A stretch of DNA of 64,000 nt from Sulfurospirillum sp. UBA4058 (GCA_002382085.1 DFZK01000002.1:15718-79717); one strand, 5' to 3'; positions 7,783-17,091 are shown, numbered from the stretch's first letter. Numbers and translations are program-made. Notes: generated by a model from the sequence alone, not told the origin.

Positions 7783-7935
7783 TTTACGACGTCAGCATTA
7801 TGCCCGCAAAAACGTAATTATTTTGATTAAAATATAAGCAGTACCTATGCGTTTGGGAAACAGCTTCTCATAAGTGAGTAACTTTTCATTGGCTTAAATC
7901 TTTTATCGGTATAATAGACCTCTTCTATCCCCGAA

Positions 7936-9072
7936 ATGTTAGGAATAAACGTGCGTTGTGAAAAAATGAGTTCTTTTATCGTTATGGACATCGTCAAAGA
8001 GGCTGAAAAATATGACGATTGTATCCACTTTGAGATCGGACAGCCCGATCTTCCGCCCTCTCCAAACGTCAAACAAGCTTTACATGTAAGCATCGACGAC
8101 GACCGATTTTCGTATACGCAAAGCCACGGGCTTAGCGCACTGCGTGAAAAAATCGCCGCTTACTATCAAAGCAATTACGGCGTTGGCATCGACATCGACC
8201 AAATCTTTTTAACGCCCGGAACCAGCGGCGCGTTTCTCATCGCTTATGCTTTAACGCTCGGTAAAAATGCGACTTTAGGCTTTAGCGACCCTTCCTATCC
8301 GTGCTATAAAAATTTTGCCTATCTTTTGGACATCCATCCTTGCTTTATGCCCATCGGCAAAGAGGACGGTTTTGAGTTACATGTAAAGGATTTGAAGCCG
8401 CACGCGCTTGATGCCTTGCAAATTTCCTCACCCGCCAATCCGACGGGCAATATCTACGATGCGCAAAACCTTGAAGCGTTGATACGCTATTGCCGCGAAC
8501 ATGCCGTCGCTTTTATTTCCGACGAACTCTATCACGGGCTTACTTACGAAAAAAAGGCGCATTGCGCTTTGGAATTTGGAAGCGATAACGTCTACGTTAT
8601 CAACGGCTTTTCCAAATATTACTGTATGCCCGGACTCCGTTTAGGTTGGGTCATCGTGCCCAAAAATAAAATCCGCCACGCCGAGATGGTGGCGCAAAAC
8701 TTCTTCATCTGTGCTCCAAGCTTAAGCCAATACGGCGCACTTGAAGCGTTTGATGAGCAGTACCTGACAAAAATCAAAGCCGAATTTAAAGCCCGTCGAG
8801 ACTTTTTATACGCCGAACTCTCGCAACTTTTCGCCATCGACGCCAAGCCCGAGGGTGCTTTTTACATCTGGGCAAACGTCTCGAAATATTCTAATGACGG
8901 CTTTGCCTTTGCCAAAGAACTCTTGGAAAACATTCACATCGCGGTCACGCCGGGGATCGACTTCGGGCAAAACGGCACGCACTGCTATGTACGTTTTGCC
9001 TACACGCGAAGTATCGAACATATGCGCGAAGGCATCGAGCGTTTAAAAAACTATTTGAAGGATAAACAATGA
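7936..9072 (+). CDS. PLP-dependent aminotransferase, class I/II
   Basis: A 378-residue fold-type I aminotransferase. Visible are IGQPDLPPSP at the N-terminus, the SPANPTGNIYD substrate-binding motif, FISDELYHGL containing the PLP-contacting Asp and Tyr, the Schiff-base lysine in GFSKYYCMPGLRLGW, and the C-terminal carboxylate-binding arginine region CYVRFAYT. It belongs to the aspartate/aromatic aminotransferase group; the donor and acceptor cannot be read from sequence. The ATG at 7936 lacks a clear ribosome site. A GTG at 7951 has AGGA eight bases upstream and may be the true start. The stop overlaps the start of the SlyD-like gene by four bases, so the two are co-translated. Confidence 0.85.
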   Translation: MLGINVRCEKMSSFIVMDIVKEAEKYDDCIHFEIGQPDLPPSPNVKQALHVSIDDDRFSYTQSHGLSALREKIAAYYQSNYGVGIDIDQIFLTPGTSGAFLIAYALTLGKNATLGFSDPSYPCYKNFAYLLDIHPCFMPIGKEDGFELHVKDLKPHALDALQISSPANPTGNIYDAQNLEALIRYCREHAVAFISDELYHGLTYEKKAHCALEFGSDNVYVINGFSKYYCMPGLRLGWVIVPKNKIRHAEMVAQNFFICAPSLSQYGALEAFDEQYLTKIKAEFKARRDFLYAELSQLFAIDAKPEGAFYIWANVSKYSNDGFAFAKELLENIHIAVTPGIDFGQNGTHCYVRFAYTRSIEHMREGIERLKNYLKDKQ

Positions 9073-9539
9073 ATATTCAGAAAAACCGCGTGGTCACGCT
9101 AAGCTATCAACTCTTTGACGCAAGCGATCGTCAACCTTTGGATACGGGCGACGAACCGCTTGTTTACCTTCACGGCGGTTACGGCGATCTGTTTGAAAAA
9201 GTCGAAAACGCGTTGGAAAATAAAGAGATCGGCGATGAAGTCACGCTCGTTCTCAGTGCAAAAGAGTCCTTCGGCGAATACGACGAAAGTTTGATCGTGA
9301 CGCAACCGCGAAGCGACTTTGACGAGCATATCCATGTCGGAGAGCAGTTTGAAGAAATCGTCGAAGATGAAGTCGGAGAGGACGAATCCGTTTTATACCT
9401 CGTCACCGAAGTCACCAAAGAACACGTCGTTTTAGACGGCAATCACCCCTTTGCGGGTAAAGAGATTCTCTTCCATGCGATCGTCGCCGACGTGCGCGAA
9501 GCGAGCAACGAAGAGATCAAAGAGCAATACGCACGCTAA
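9069..9539 (+). CDS. FKBP-type peptidyl-prolyl isomerase, SlyD family
   Basis: A 156-residue cytoplasmic protein with the SlyD layout: an FKBP N-terminal strand set (VVTLSYQLFDASD), the LVYLHGGYGDL loop in place of the usual FLHG, an inserted IF chaperone domain, and FAGKEILFHAIVADVREA at the C-terminal return. The metal-binding His/Cys tail of E. coli SlyD is missing, so a nickel role is unlikely. It starts in the ATGA overlap with the aminotransferase and ends before a strong terminator. Its likely work is proline isomerisation and folding help. Confidence 0.85.
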   Translation: MNIQKNRVVTLSYQLFDASDRQPLDTGDEPLVYLHGGYGDLFEKVENALENKEIGDEVTLVLSAKESFGEYDESLIVTQPRSDFDEHIHVGEQFEEIVEDEVGEDESVLYLVTEVTKEHVVLDGNHPFAGKEILFHAIVADVREASNEEIKEQYAR

Positions 9540-9545
9540 GCATCA

Positions 9546-9587
9546 TTACATGTAAGGAGTTTTATCCTTACATGTAAACTTTTTTTT
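9546..9587 (+). terminator. Terminator built from two TTACATGTAA copies
   Basis: TTACATGTAAGGA (9546-9558) pairs perfectly with 9565-9577 across a six-base loop, and a run of eight T follows at 9580-9587. It ends the SlyD gene and may also serve the convergent lut operon. Each arm is a copy of the window-wide palindrome. Confidence 0.85.
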
Positions 9588-9591
9588 CACC

Positions 9592-11718
9592 TTATTTAAA
9601 CTTATCGACCATCAACTCCGCGGGGTGAATCGCCTTGACTTTAGAGCCTGATTTATCCAATCCTCCGCGTATCTGAATCAAACAGCCCGGACACTCGGCA
9701 GTGACAAACTCCGCACCCGTCGCTTCGATGTTTTCAAGCTTTCGTTTGAGCATTTTCATCGAAATCTCGGGTTGCTTGAGGGTGTAGGAACCGCCCATAC
9801 CGCAACACGTATCGCATTCGTGCATCTCCTTAATCTCATAGCCTGCCGCACTCAGTGCCTCTCTTGGCTCTTTGAACACGCCCACATGGCGTTTGGCGTG
9901 ACAGGAGTCGTGGTAAGTGAGCGTATGAAGCTCCATCCCCTCTTTGGGCGTTAAGCGTTTTTCTTTGATGAGCTTATCGACCAATTCGGTAAACATGTAG
10001 GTTTTTGATGCGACTTTTTTGGCTTGCGGAATGAGGGATTCTCGGTGTTGCTCTTTAAGGATTTTGACCCACTCTTTTTTCAAAGCGGTCGTACAACTCG
10101 CGCAACTGACCACGACGTAGTCGGGATTGCCCTCTAAAAGAGGCAAGATGTTACGTTCTGCCGCATCGGCCGCCATATCAAACGAGCCGCTTCCCCAGTG
10201 CGGAATACCGCAACACGATTGCGCTTCAGGGAAGAGCACTTCAATGCCCGCTTTGTTTAAAATCTTCACAATCGCAACACCCGCGTCGGGATAAACGAAA
10301 TCCAGCGCACAGCCTGCGTAAAATGCCGCTTTTTGCTCACACTTGGGTTGGACGATGCTCTTAAAAAGATCGCGAAACGGTACGGGTGCAACGGAAGGTA
10401 AACTGCGGTACTCTGATAGACCTGAGAGGAACATCGGCAAGTGTCTGATGAACCCTTCTTTGACAAAAGGCTTTTGAAGCACGGAAGCACTGCGAAGCAT
10501 CGTGTGGAAAACCCTACGGTTGTTAATGACTTGAAGCGCGCTTTTGTAGATAAACGGCAAGCCCTCTTTGGCGGCGGCACGACGGCGAATCTCAAGAATA
10601 AGCCCCGGAATATCGATCTTCGCGGCACAAATCTCTTTGCACTTATCGCAACCGATGCAGAGTGCTTGAATATCTTCAGCGGATTTGAGTTCATTGAACC
10701 ACGCCGTTAAAATCGTACCGATACCGCCCGTATAAATGTCGCCAAAAACATGACCCGTGACCAAGCGATACACGGGGCAGACGTTCAAACAGGCGGCACA
10801 GCGAATGCACTGAAGTGCTTCTTTAAATTTCGGGTCTTTTGCCATCGCGGTTCGGTTGTTGTCCATCAAAACGATATGCACCTCTTTCATCTCTCCGTCG
10901 TCATTGAGTGTGGGAGCCGAGATAAACGAAGCGTAACTGGTGAGAAGCTGACTCGTCGCGTTTCTCGGGAGTGCGGCTAAAATAGGCGCGGCGTCGGTAT
11001 AGTTGGGAACGAGTTTTTCAAGACCCACTAAGGCGACGTGAATTTTTGGAAGCGTCGTGACAAGGCGCGCATTGCCTTCGTTGGTACAAATAACGATGGA
11101 ACCCGTCTCCGCAATGGCGATGTTAGCTCCGGAGATGCCCATATCGGCTTCAAAGAATTTTTCACGAATCGCTTTACGTGCGACTTTCACCAGCTTTTGG
11201 ATGTCGTTGTCAAGCGGTTGTTGGGTTTCGGCGGCAAAGAGATCGGAAATCTCTTCTTTGGTGAGGTGAAGGGCGGGCATAACCATATGAGAAGGCGTTT
11301 GGTGCGCCAACTGACAAATCCACTCACCCAAGTCCGTTTCGTCCGATTGGATGCCGAACTCATCGAGAAAATGGTTGAGATGAATCTCTTCGGTTGCCAT
11401 GGATTTGGATTTGACGATTTTTTTCACGCCCTTTTCTTTACAGAGCTTAGCGATGTATTCACGCGCTTCCTCGGCACTCTTGGCGATGAAGACTTTCATG
11501 CCGCTTGCTTCAGCATTGTGCTTGAACGTTTGTGCCAGTTCGTCAAGATGTCCCGCCGCTTCGCCTTTAATATCCGCGATTTTGGTTCTTAATGCTTCAA
11601 AATCGACGCCTTCAAACGCCTTAGCGCGTGTGGCCGGATAGTTCCAACGGTCTAAAATACCCGCTAAATTTTGATTTTCAAGGGCTTTATGAATCGATGC
11701 CGACATACCTTCTTTCAT
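9592..11718 (-). CDS. LutB-LutA fusion, L-lactate oxidation iron-sulfur protein
   Basis: A 708-residue fusion of two normally separate subunits of the LutABC lactate-oxidising system. The N-terminal half (about 1-270) is an LUD domain as in LutB, followed by a ferredoxin-type dicluster with CIRCAACLNVCP and CIGCDKCKEIC (about 300-360). The C-terminal half carries two CCG domains as in LutA, with SCCGIPHWGSG, SCASC, YHDSCHAKRH and CDTCCGMGGSY, ligands of an unusual Fe-S cluster. The system oxidises L-lactate to pyruvate and feeds quinones or other carriers. It overlaps lutC by four bases (ATGA), so both are one operon. No lactate permease gene is adjacent. Confidence 0.85.
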   Translation of the reverse strand: MKEGMSASIHKALENQNLAGILDRWNYPATRAKAFEGVDFEALRTKIADIKGEAAGHLDELAQTFKHNAEASGMKVFIAKSAEEAREYIAKLCKEKGVKKIVKSKSMATEEIHLNHFLDEFGIQSDETDLGEWICQLAHQTPSHMVMPALHLTKEEISDLFAAETQQPLDNDIQKLVKVARKAIREKFFEADMGISGANIAIAETGSIVICTNEGNARLVTTLPKIHVALVGLEKLVPNYTDAAPILAALPRNATSQLLTSYASFISAPTLNDDGEMKEVHIVLMDNNRTAMAKDPKFKEALQCIRCAACLNVCPVYRLVTGHVFGDIYTGGIGTILTAWFNELKSAEDIQALCIGCDKCKEICAAKIDIPGLILEIRRRAAAKEGLPFIYKSALQVINNRRVFHTMLRSASVLQKPFVKEGFIRHLPMFLSGLSEYRSLPSVAPVPFRDLFKSIVQPKCEQKAAFYAGCALDFVYPDAGVAIVKILNKAGIEVLFPEAQSCCGIPHWGSGSFDMAADAAERNILPLLEGNPDYVVVSCASCTTALKKEWVKILKEQHRESLIPQAKKVASKTYMFTELVDKLIKEKRLTPKEGMELHTLTYHDSCHAKRHVGVFKEPREALSAAGYEIKEMHECDTCCGMGGSYTLKQPEISMKMLKRKLENIEATGAEFVTAECPGCLIQIRGGLDKSGSKVKAIHPAELMVDKFK

Positions 11719-12278
11719 GACGCTACTCCTTCTAATGCTAAATCATCGATACATACGATCACCAATCGCTCCGGTCCATGCACTCCGATAGCCAGTACGC
11801 GCTCGATGTCTGCCGTTTTGCTCGCTCCCGTGATCAGCGTAATGTATTTGTCTTCTTTGGGGTGCATCTTGGTCATAAGAGCCGGAATATCCGCAATAAT
11901 CTTTGACGTCGGCAAAATCGCGACGTGAATCCACGCAAGCGCAGACGCAAGGCGTTGTGTCACATCAGTCGAATCTTGTGCCATACTGCCGGTTTCCGCC
12001 AAACCCCATTTCAGTTGGGTAACCCCCACTTTAGCACCTTTGGCGAATTCCTTGGTCACGTTAAAATGAAGCCCGGGAAATTTTTGTGCCATCGCTTCGG
12101 TATCAAATGCGCTTAAAATAGGACTCTGCGCCCATACGGCGTAAGAACCCTCTTCATCTTTAACGCCCTCTTGTGCCATAAACGCCTCGATAAACCCCAG
12201 TGCCTCGGCGGTCGTTGCAAAACGCTTCACTTCGGTATTGCCCGATGCTTCCGCCTTTGCTTTAAAACTTTCAAACAT
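11715..12278 (-). CDS. LutC-type LUD domain protein
   Basis: A 187-residue LUD-domain protein, the LutC (YkgG) subunit of the lactate-utilisation system. It contains the typical WGLAETGSMAQDS segment and the ILPTSKIIADIPAL and LITGASKTADIE strands. It is the first gene of the operon, with GGAG-like AGGAG before the ATG, and it overlaps the LutB-LutA gene by four bases. A single ACATGTAA near-match (12311) lies in the upstream region. Confidence 0.85.
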   Translation of the reverse strand: MFESFKAKAEASGNTEVKRFATTAEALGFIEAFMAQEGVKDEEGSYAVWAQSPILSAFDTEAMAQKFPGLHFNVTKEFAKGAKVGVTQLKWGLAETGSMAQDSTDVTQRLASALAWIHVAILPTSKIIADIPALMTKMHPKEDKYITLITGASKTADIERVLAIGVHGPERLVIVCIDDLALEGVAS

Positions 12279-12658
12279 AGGTGCCTCTCCTTTTTAGTAA
12301 ACTCTTTTCGACATGTAAGAAATTTTCTTAATAAAATATAAATTATTTGACTTAATCAAAACATTAAATATTGTAGCTCACGCGAATGACGAATGTATGA
12401 GAATTTGAAAAGAGTGATACCAAGCTTAGAAGGTAATTACGTTCTGATACACTGAAAAAAACAACTGCACAAAAGAGAGGTTTATTTTTAAAGTATGTTA
12501 TAATGTTTCAAACTATTAAAAAAGAATAAACGATGGAACGCCAAAAAGTTTTAACTGCTTTAGCACAACTCAAAGCCTGTCACCATCCCAGAATTTTATT
12601 TTTGCAATAAAGATTTTATACCATATTTTCAAATTAAATCGATTAAAAAGGGAGTCTA
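12279..12658. other. AT-rich intergenic region at the island edge
   Basis: This 380-base stretch separates the divergent lut operon and the OLD-like gene. It becomes clearly AT-richer than its left neighbour. A TATAAT -10 element (12499-12504) precedes a 25-codon reading frame (12533-12610). AGGGAGTCTAGTG at the right end supplies the ribosome site and GTG start of the OLD-like gene. Nothing else was recognised. Confidence 0.5.
12533..12610 (+). pseudogene. Truncated 25-codon gene remnant
   Basis: ATG at 12533 opens a 25-residue frame, start MERQKVLTALAQLKAC, that ends at a TAA at 12610. It has a TATAAT -10 element 28 bp upstream, and its first codons resemble the N-terminal helix of small nucleotidyltransferases of the MntA type. 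The composition changes to very AT-rich just before its stop. It looks like the 5' end of a gene cut by the arrival of the neighbouring island, but a real small protein cannot be excluded. Confidence 0.35.
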
Positions 12659-14128
12659 GTGGATACTCTCCAAATGACCATTTCATCAATTAAACATATA
12701 CAAAATGCAAAAATCGAAATACCTTTAGAAAGTGGTGTTTACGCCTTTGTAGGGCACAATGGCTGTGGAAAGAGTACAGTTTTATTGTCATTAGCGCAAT
12801 CAATTTCACAAAATTCATTGAATCTTTTAAAGAAAGAAGATTATACAAATGATTCATATATTGAATTCACGTATGAAGGTGTCAGTGATCGATGGAAAAA
12901 AAGTAAAGATTTTTGGAAATCAAGTAATTACCCTCGAGGTATTCGATTCAATGGTCTTTATGAAGGTAGCTTATTTTATGGAACAAGATTTAATGATTCA
13001 CGTATAATAGATCAATTACTTGAAACAGGAAAAATAAAATCTAATGATATTATGGATTCTGATGAATACGTCAAACAAAAACTAAGCTATATTTTACATG
13101 GTGATAATACCCACTATACAAGCTTAAGGCGAATTAAAAATAAACGTATTACAACAGGTTTAGGATTATCAAATGCCCCTTACTTTAATTGCATTGGCGA
13201 GAATTTAATTAGTCAATATCGAATGAGTTCTGGCGAATGTCTTTTGATTTCTCTTTTGCATTTTTTATACAATTCAATAGTACGGAGATCATTACCTACA
13301 AATAAAAAAATTTTAGTTTTAATTGATGAAATTGAGCTAGCTCTTCATCCAATTGCTGTTAGTAGATTATTGGATTTATTAAATGAGTTAGTAAAGGAGC
13401 ATAACAACCTTGTAGTCATTTTAACAACCCATTCACCTGAAGTTATTAGAAAAATCAAACCTAGTAATTTATATAAAGTAAATATGCTAAATGGTCAGTT
13501 GTCTTTAGAAAATAATTGCTATCCAAGTTATTTAATTAGAGATGTATATAGCCATGATGGATTTGATTATTTACTTCTTGTTGAAGATGTTTTAACAAAG
13601 TATATTGTTGAAAAAATTCTCAATAATGAAAATTTAAAAAATAGCAAATTAATTCATGTTGTTCCAGTAGGGGGTTGGCATAATGTACTTGCTTTACATA
13701 AAGAACTACTTATATGGAATGTTCTTGGGATTGGCAAACAAATAATTAGTATTTTAGATGGTGATATAAAAGAAGAAGCAAAAGTGAAAGAAGAATATAA
13801 AGATTTAAGAAAGCTTTTTATTCCTATTAAAAGCATTGAAAAATTCCTTTATGAAGTTCTTATTGAAAAGCCAAAAGAAGAAATAAAAAAACTCTTAAAT
13901 GACAAATACTTTACAATAAATTCAATAAATACACTCATTAGTGAGCATCACCACAAATATCCATCTACCCCAGAAAGTCCTGATAAAAAATTTTATTTTA
14001 GATTAAAAAAAGATTTAGAAAACCGTACAGTTACAGAAGAAATGTTTATTCATCAATTGTGTGATGATTTATTTACTGTTATTGATTTTAAACCATTTGC
14101 ACAGTCATTAAAAACCTTACTAAAATAA
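12659..14128 (+). CDS. OLD-family ATPase with TOPRIM-like nuclease domain
   Basis: A 489-residue ABC-type ATPase. Walker A is GHNGCGKST (32-40), the signature-like MSSGECLLISLLHF lies near residue 190, and Walker B with the catalytic acidic pair is VLIDEIELALHP. The C-terminal third has TOPRIM-type acidic motifs, LLLVEDVLTKYIVEKIL and SILDGDIKEE, as in OLD nucleases and Gabija GajA. Such proteins cut or bind DNA and often act in phage defence. It starts with GTG. The gene is far more AT-rich than all surrounding genes and uses AT-ending codons almost throughout, which suggests horizontal transfer. No UvrD-like GajB partner is adjacent, so it is probably a lone OLD-type gene. Confidence 0.75.
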   Translation: MDTLQMTISSIKHIQNAKIEIPLESGVYAFVGHNGCGKSTVLLSLAQSISQNSLNLLKKEDYTNDSYIEFTYEGVSDRWKKSKDFWKSSNYPRGIRFNGLYEGSLFYGTRFNDSRIIDQLLETGKIKSNDIMDSDEYVKQKLSYILHGDNTHYTSLRRIKNKRITTGLGLSNAPYFNCIGENLISQYRMSSGECLLISLLHFLYNSIVRRSLPTNKKILVLIDEIELALHPIAVSRLLDLLNELVKEHNNLVVILTTHSPEVIRKIKPSNLYKVNMLNGQLSLENNCYPSYLIRDVYSHDGFDYLLLVEDVLTKYIVEKILNNENLKNSKLIHVVPVGGWHNVLALHKELLIWNVLGIGKQIISILDGDIKEEAKVKEEYKDLRKLFIPIKSIEKFLYEVLIEKPKEEIKKLLNDKYFTINSINTLISEHHHKYPSTPESPDKKFYFRLKKDLENRTVTEEMFIHQLCDDLFTVIDFKPFAQSLKTLLK

Positions 14129-14137
14129 GCTTGAATA

Positions 14138-14169
14138 ATAATGTAATCCCTAAATAGGGATTACATTAT
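14138..14169 (+). terminator. 15-bp inverted repeat after the OLD-like gene
   Basis: A perfect 15-bp stem with a two-base loop, AATGTAATCCCTA and its complement at the core, lies 9 bp after the stop. No T-run follows. It marks the right edge of the AT-rich island. Confidence 0.6.
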
Positions 14170-14271
14170 CACCTATTGAATCTTTTGTTGTAAAAGTTCT
14201 ATGAAATGCGTTCAGATTCAAAAATGGATATGTAAAAGCGTTTCAAACCCGAACTCCGCTATAATCTCGCC

Positions 14272-15507
14272 ATGAATATCAACACCTTTAGGGCTTTTCA
14301 AAGTCGCAATTATCGGCTCTTTTTTGCGGGTCAATCGATCTCTTTGATGGGAACGTGGATGCAACGAACGGCGGTGTATTGGGTGATTTACATGCAAACG
14401 CATTCGGCGTTTATGTTGGGACTGAGCGTCTTTGCGACGCAGTTTCCCTCGTTTGTTTTTTCGCTTTTCGGAGGGATCGTCGCCGATCGTTACGATCGTT
14501 ACAAAGTGCTTTTGTTCACGCAAATACTTTCGATGACGCAAGCCGTCGCTTTAACGCTGGTCGTGGCATTCACGCAGTATAGCGTCACGGAAATTTTACT
14601 CTTGAGTACGTTTTTAGGCGTGATTAACGCTTTCGACCTTCCGGCGCGCCAATCGCTTGTCTACTTACTCGTTGCCAAAAACGAAGACTTAGGCAATGCT
14701 ATCGCGCTCAATTCGTCGATGGTCAATCTCGCAAGACTCATAGGTCCCGCACTCTCCGGTTTGGTTTTGGAAAGCTTGGGCGCAAGCCTTTGTTTTATGC
14801 TAAACGCATTGAGTTTCATGGCGGTTATCGCCTCCTTATCGATGATGAAACTTCCTTCGTATACTCCGAAACCAACGCAACAAAAATTGCTCGGCGACTT
14901 GAAAGAGGGTTTGCGTTACGTTCGCTCTTCGCCTTATTTATTCAAACTGATCGTTTTACTGGCACTGATCAGCTTTTGCGTTTTACCTTATGCCACGCTT
15001 CTGCCGATCGTCGCCAAAGACGTTTTAAACGGTAACGCGTTGACCTACGGTTATCTCATTAGCGGCGTCGGTATCGGTGCACTCTTTGGAGCCGCACGGT
15101 TGGCGTCGTTACCGACTATACGGTACCATCAAAAGATTGTCTACCTTGCGACGCTTCTACTCGGCGGCAGTATCGTTGCGCTCTCTTTTTGTACCGTCGA
15201 TTCGCCCGCTTTTGTTTTTGCCGCGCTCTCGGGACTCGGCATGATGTTGCATACGACGATCGTCAATACCTTACTGCAAACCTTCTCCGACGTTCGTATG
15301 CGCGGACGCGTGATAAGTTACTATGCGATGGCACTTTTCGGTATGCAACCGATCGGGGCGTTGCTGATCGGGGCGATTTCGCATCGTATCGGCGTGGAAC
15401 GGACGCTTTTACTTCAAGGCGTTCTTGCCTTGTTGCTCGCTAGCGTATTTCACTCTTTTTTATGGAAAAATCTACCCGAACAAGAGACGTGCGATAAAAC
15501 GCTTTAA
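14272..15507 (+). CDS. MFS transporter, MFS_3/EntS-like
   Basis: A 411-residue membrane protein of about 12 helices in the major facilitator superfamily. The N-terminus FRAFQSRNYRLFFAGQSISLMGTWMQ is typical of the MFS_3 (EntS-like) exporters, and the conserved loop GGIVADRYDRYKVL between helices 2 and 3 is the MFS motif A. FDLPARQSLV and NLARLIGPALSG are also typical of this subgroup. The substrate is unknown; relatives export siderophores or toxic compounds. It is a single gene with no linked regulator. Its GC content is normal for the window. Confidence 0.85.
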   Translation: MNINTFRAFQSRNYRLFFAGQSISLMGTWMQRTAVYWVIYMQTHSAFMLGLSVFATQFPSFVFSLFGGIVADRYDRYKVLLFTQILSMTQAVALTLVVAFTQYSVTEILLLSTFLGVINAFDLPARQSLVYLLVAKNEDLGNAIALNSSMVNLARLIGPALSGLVLESLGASLCFMLNALSFMAVIASLSMMKLPSYTPKPTQQKLLGDLKEGLRYVRSSPYLFKLIVLLALISFCVLPYATLLPIVAKDVLNGNALTYGYLISGVGIGALFGAARLASLPTIRYHQKIVYLATLLLGGSIVALSFCTVDSPAFVFAALSGLGMMLHTTIVNTLLQTFSDVRMRGRVISYYAMALFGMQPIGALLIGAISHRIGVERTLLLQGVLALLLASVFHSFLWKNLPEQETCDKTL

Positions 15508-15560
15508 GGTCTAAACTAAGCTATAATAGACATTGATGGTATTTAAATCAAAGGCTTACA

Positions 15561-16340
15561 ATGATGAAAAACGGTAGCGAAGAAAAGCGTATCGTCGTCC
15601 TTATCGACGCGGACAATGCACAACAGAGTAAATTAGAGCCGATTTTGGCGGAGCTTTCGACGCACGGTCGTATTATCGTCAAACGTGCCTACGGCGACTG
15701 GTCGAGTAGCTACCTCAAAAATTGGAAAGAACGGCTCAACGAGCTGGCGATTCAACCTATTCAGCAATTTGCTTATACGACGGGGAAAAATTCAACCGAC
15801 GCTTCGATGATTATCGATGCGATGGACTTGCTTTACACGCAAAAATTCGATGCGTTTGCGCTGGTTTCGAGCGATAGCGACTTTACCAAGTTGGCTTCAC
15901 GGCTCAAAGAGTCGGAGATTTACGTTTTCGGATTTGGAGAGCATAAAACGCCGCTTTCGTTTCGTAATGCCTGCGACGATTTTATCTTCACGGAAAACCT
16001 CAGTATCGAACCAGAACCCCTTGAAGAGCTTCCCGAAGCCAAACCGACGCCCAAAGCCGACGACGATGCTCTCAAAGAGTTGATAAAACTGTTGCATATC
16101 GGTTGGGAAAAGACGCAAGACGAAGAGGGATGGGCAAGCGTTTCGGCAGCGGGTGCTTACATCAAACGCCAATCGCCCGATTTTGATCCGCGGACTTACG
16201 GTTCGAGTAAGCTGACCTCACTTCTTGCCAAGCTCAGCGAGCATTTTGAGATGAAACGCTATCCGGGTAAAGGGACGACGACCATCGTCGATTATCGACC
16301 GATGATCAAAAAATCCCCCGCCCGTAAACGACGACGTTAG
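15561..16340 (+). CDS. NYN-domain / OST-HTH protein (LabA-like)
   Basis: A 259-residue protein with an N-terminal NYN (PIN-like) nuclease domain and a C-terminal OST-HTH/LOTUS RNA-binding domain. The acidic residues of the putative metal site are seen in VLIDADNAQ, STDASMIIDAMDL and VSSDSDFTKLASRL. An acidic linker (about 150-175) leads to the LOTUS part, with LIKLLHIGWEKTQDEEGW and SKLTSLLAKLSEHFEM, and then a basic tail. The family is thought to act on RNA. It follows a TATAAT-containing gap of 53 bp after the MFS gene and ends two bases before the convergent HD gene. Confidence 0.85.
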   Translation: MMKNGSEEKRIVVLIDADNAQQSKLEPILAELSTHGRIIVKRAYGDWSSSYLKNWKERLNELAIQPIQQFAYTTGKNSTDASMIIDAMDLLYTQKFDAFALVSSDSDFTKLASRLKESEIYVFGFGEHKTPLSFRNACDDFIFTENLSIEPEPLEELPEAKPTPKADDDALKELIKLLHIGWEKTQDEEGWASVSAAGAYIKRQSPDFDPRTYGSSKLTSLLAKLSEHFEMKRYPGKGTTTIVDYRPMIKKSPARKRRR

Positions 16341-16341
16341 C

Positions 16342-16905
16342 TTATACTTTCATCTCCAAACCCAAGCTCGGAGCAACGGCGCGCATCGCCGATATGACGT
16401 CGACGATGAGTTCGTCGATACCGACATGTAACATGTCGGCTCCTTTTTGGATCACCTCCCTGCTCGCACCCGCGGCAAATCCTTTGTCTTTAAACTTCTT
16501 TTTTGCAGAGCTAAGTTCCAAGTCCATTACGGATTTACTCGGTCGTACCAAGGCACACGCGGTAATCAGTCCCGTCAGCTCATCGACCGCATACAAGGTT
16601 TTTTCCATTAAAGAGAGCGGTTCGACGTCGGTGCAAATACCCCAACCGTGCGACATCATCGCGCGTACCACCTCTTCGGGATAACCGTTTTCGCGAAGAA
16701 TTTGGGCACCTTTATGGCAATGTTCTTCGGGATAGCGTTCATAATCGACGTCGTGCAACAATCCGACGATTCCCCAAAGCTCCTTATTTTCCCCCGATTT
16801 CTCGGCAAAATACCGCATCGTTCCCTCCACGGCAAGTCCGTGCGTTACGAGGGCATTCGAATTATAACGTTTGAGTAGTGCAAGTGCGTCTTCGCGTGTG
16901 GGCAT
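16342..16905 (-). CDS. HD-domain phosphohydrolase
   Basis: A 187-residue soluble protein with the HD motif in GLLHDVDYERYPEEH and a preceding ALVTHGLAVEGTM segment that supplies the first histidine. MSHGWG and YAVDELTGLITACALVRP complete the usual HD metal-binding set. Such proteins hydrolyse phosphate bonds of nucleotides or related compounds; the substrate cannot be told. It is transcribed alone and converges with the NYN gene. An internal ACATGT pair (16424-16436) forms a perfect CCGACATGT palindrome inside the coding sequence. Confidence 0.8.
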   Translation of the reverse strand: MPTREDALALLKRYNSNALVTHGLAVEGTMRYFAEKSGENKELWGIVGLLHDVDYERYPEEHCHKGAQILRENGYPEEVVRAMMSHGWGICTDVEPLSLMEKTLYAVDELTGLITACALVRPSKSVMDLELSSAKKKFKDKGFAAGASREVIQKGADMLHVGIDELIVDVISAMRAVAPSLGLEMKV

Positions 16906-17001
16906 GATTTTCCTTTACGATGGATGAATATCTCTTCGTGACACAGTCAAATAAAATGTTAATTGTAACACATCGGTCACGATAAAGAAGTTTTTTTGTG
17001 C

Positions 17002-17058
17002 TAGAATACGCTACTTAAAAAAAGCTTTTATTTTTCAGTTAGATTAAAAATGTATAAT
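17002..17058 (+). promoter_or_regulatory. Candidate promoters of the hydrogenase operon
   Basis: Two -10-like elements precede the operon: TAGAAT (17002-17007) after a T-run and GTGC, and TGTATAAT (17051-17058), which is an extended -10 lying 34 bp before the TTG start. Confidence 0.4.
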
Positions 17059-17091
17059 TTACATTCAAAAATGCTTTAAAGAGAGAATAGT

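Noticed and set aside
12311..12318. ACATGTAA near-match before lutC as a specific lut operator
   Set aside because: The word is dispersed through the window, including inside unrelated genes, so it cannot be assigned as an operator of this operon.
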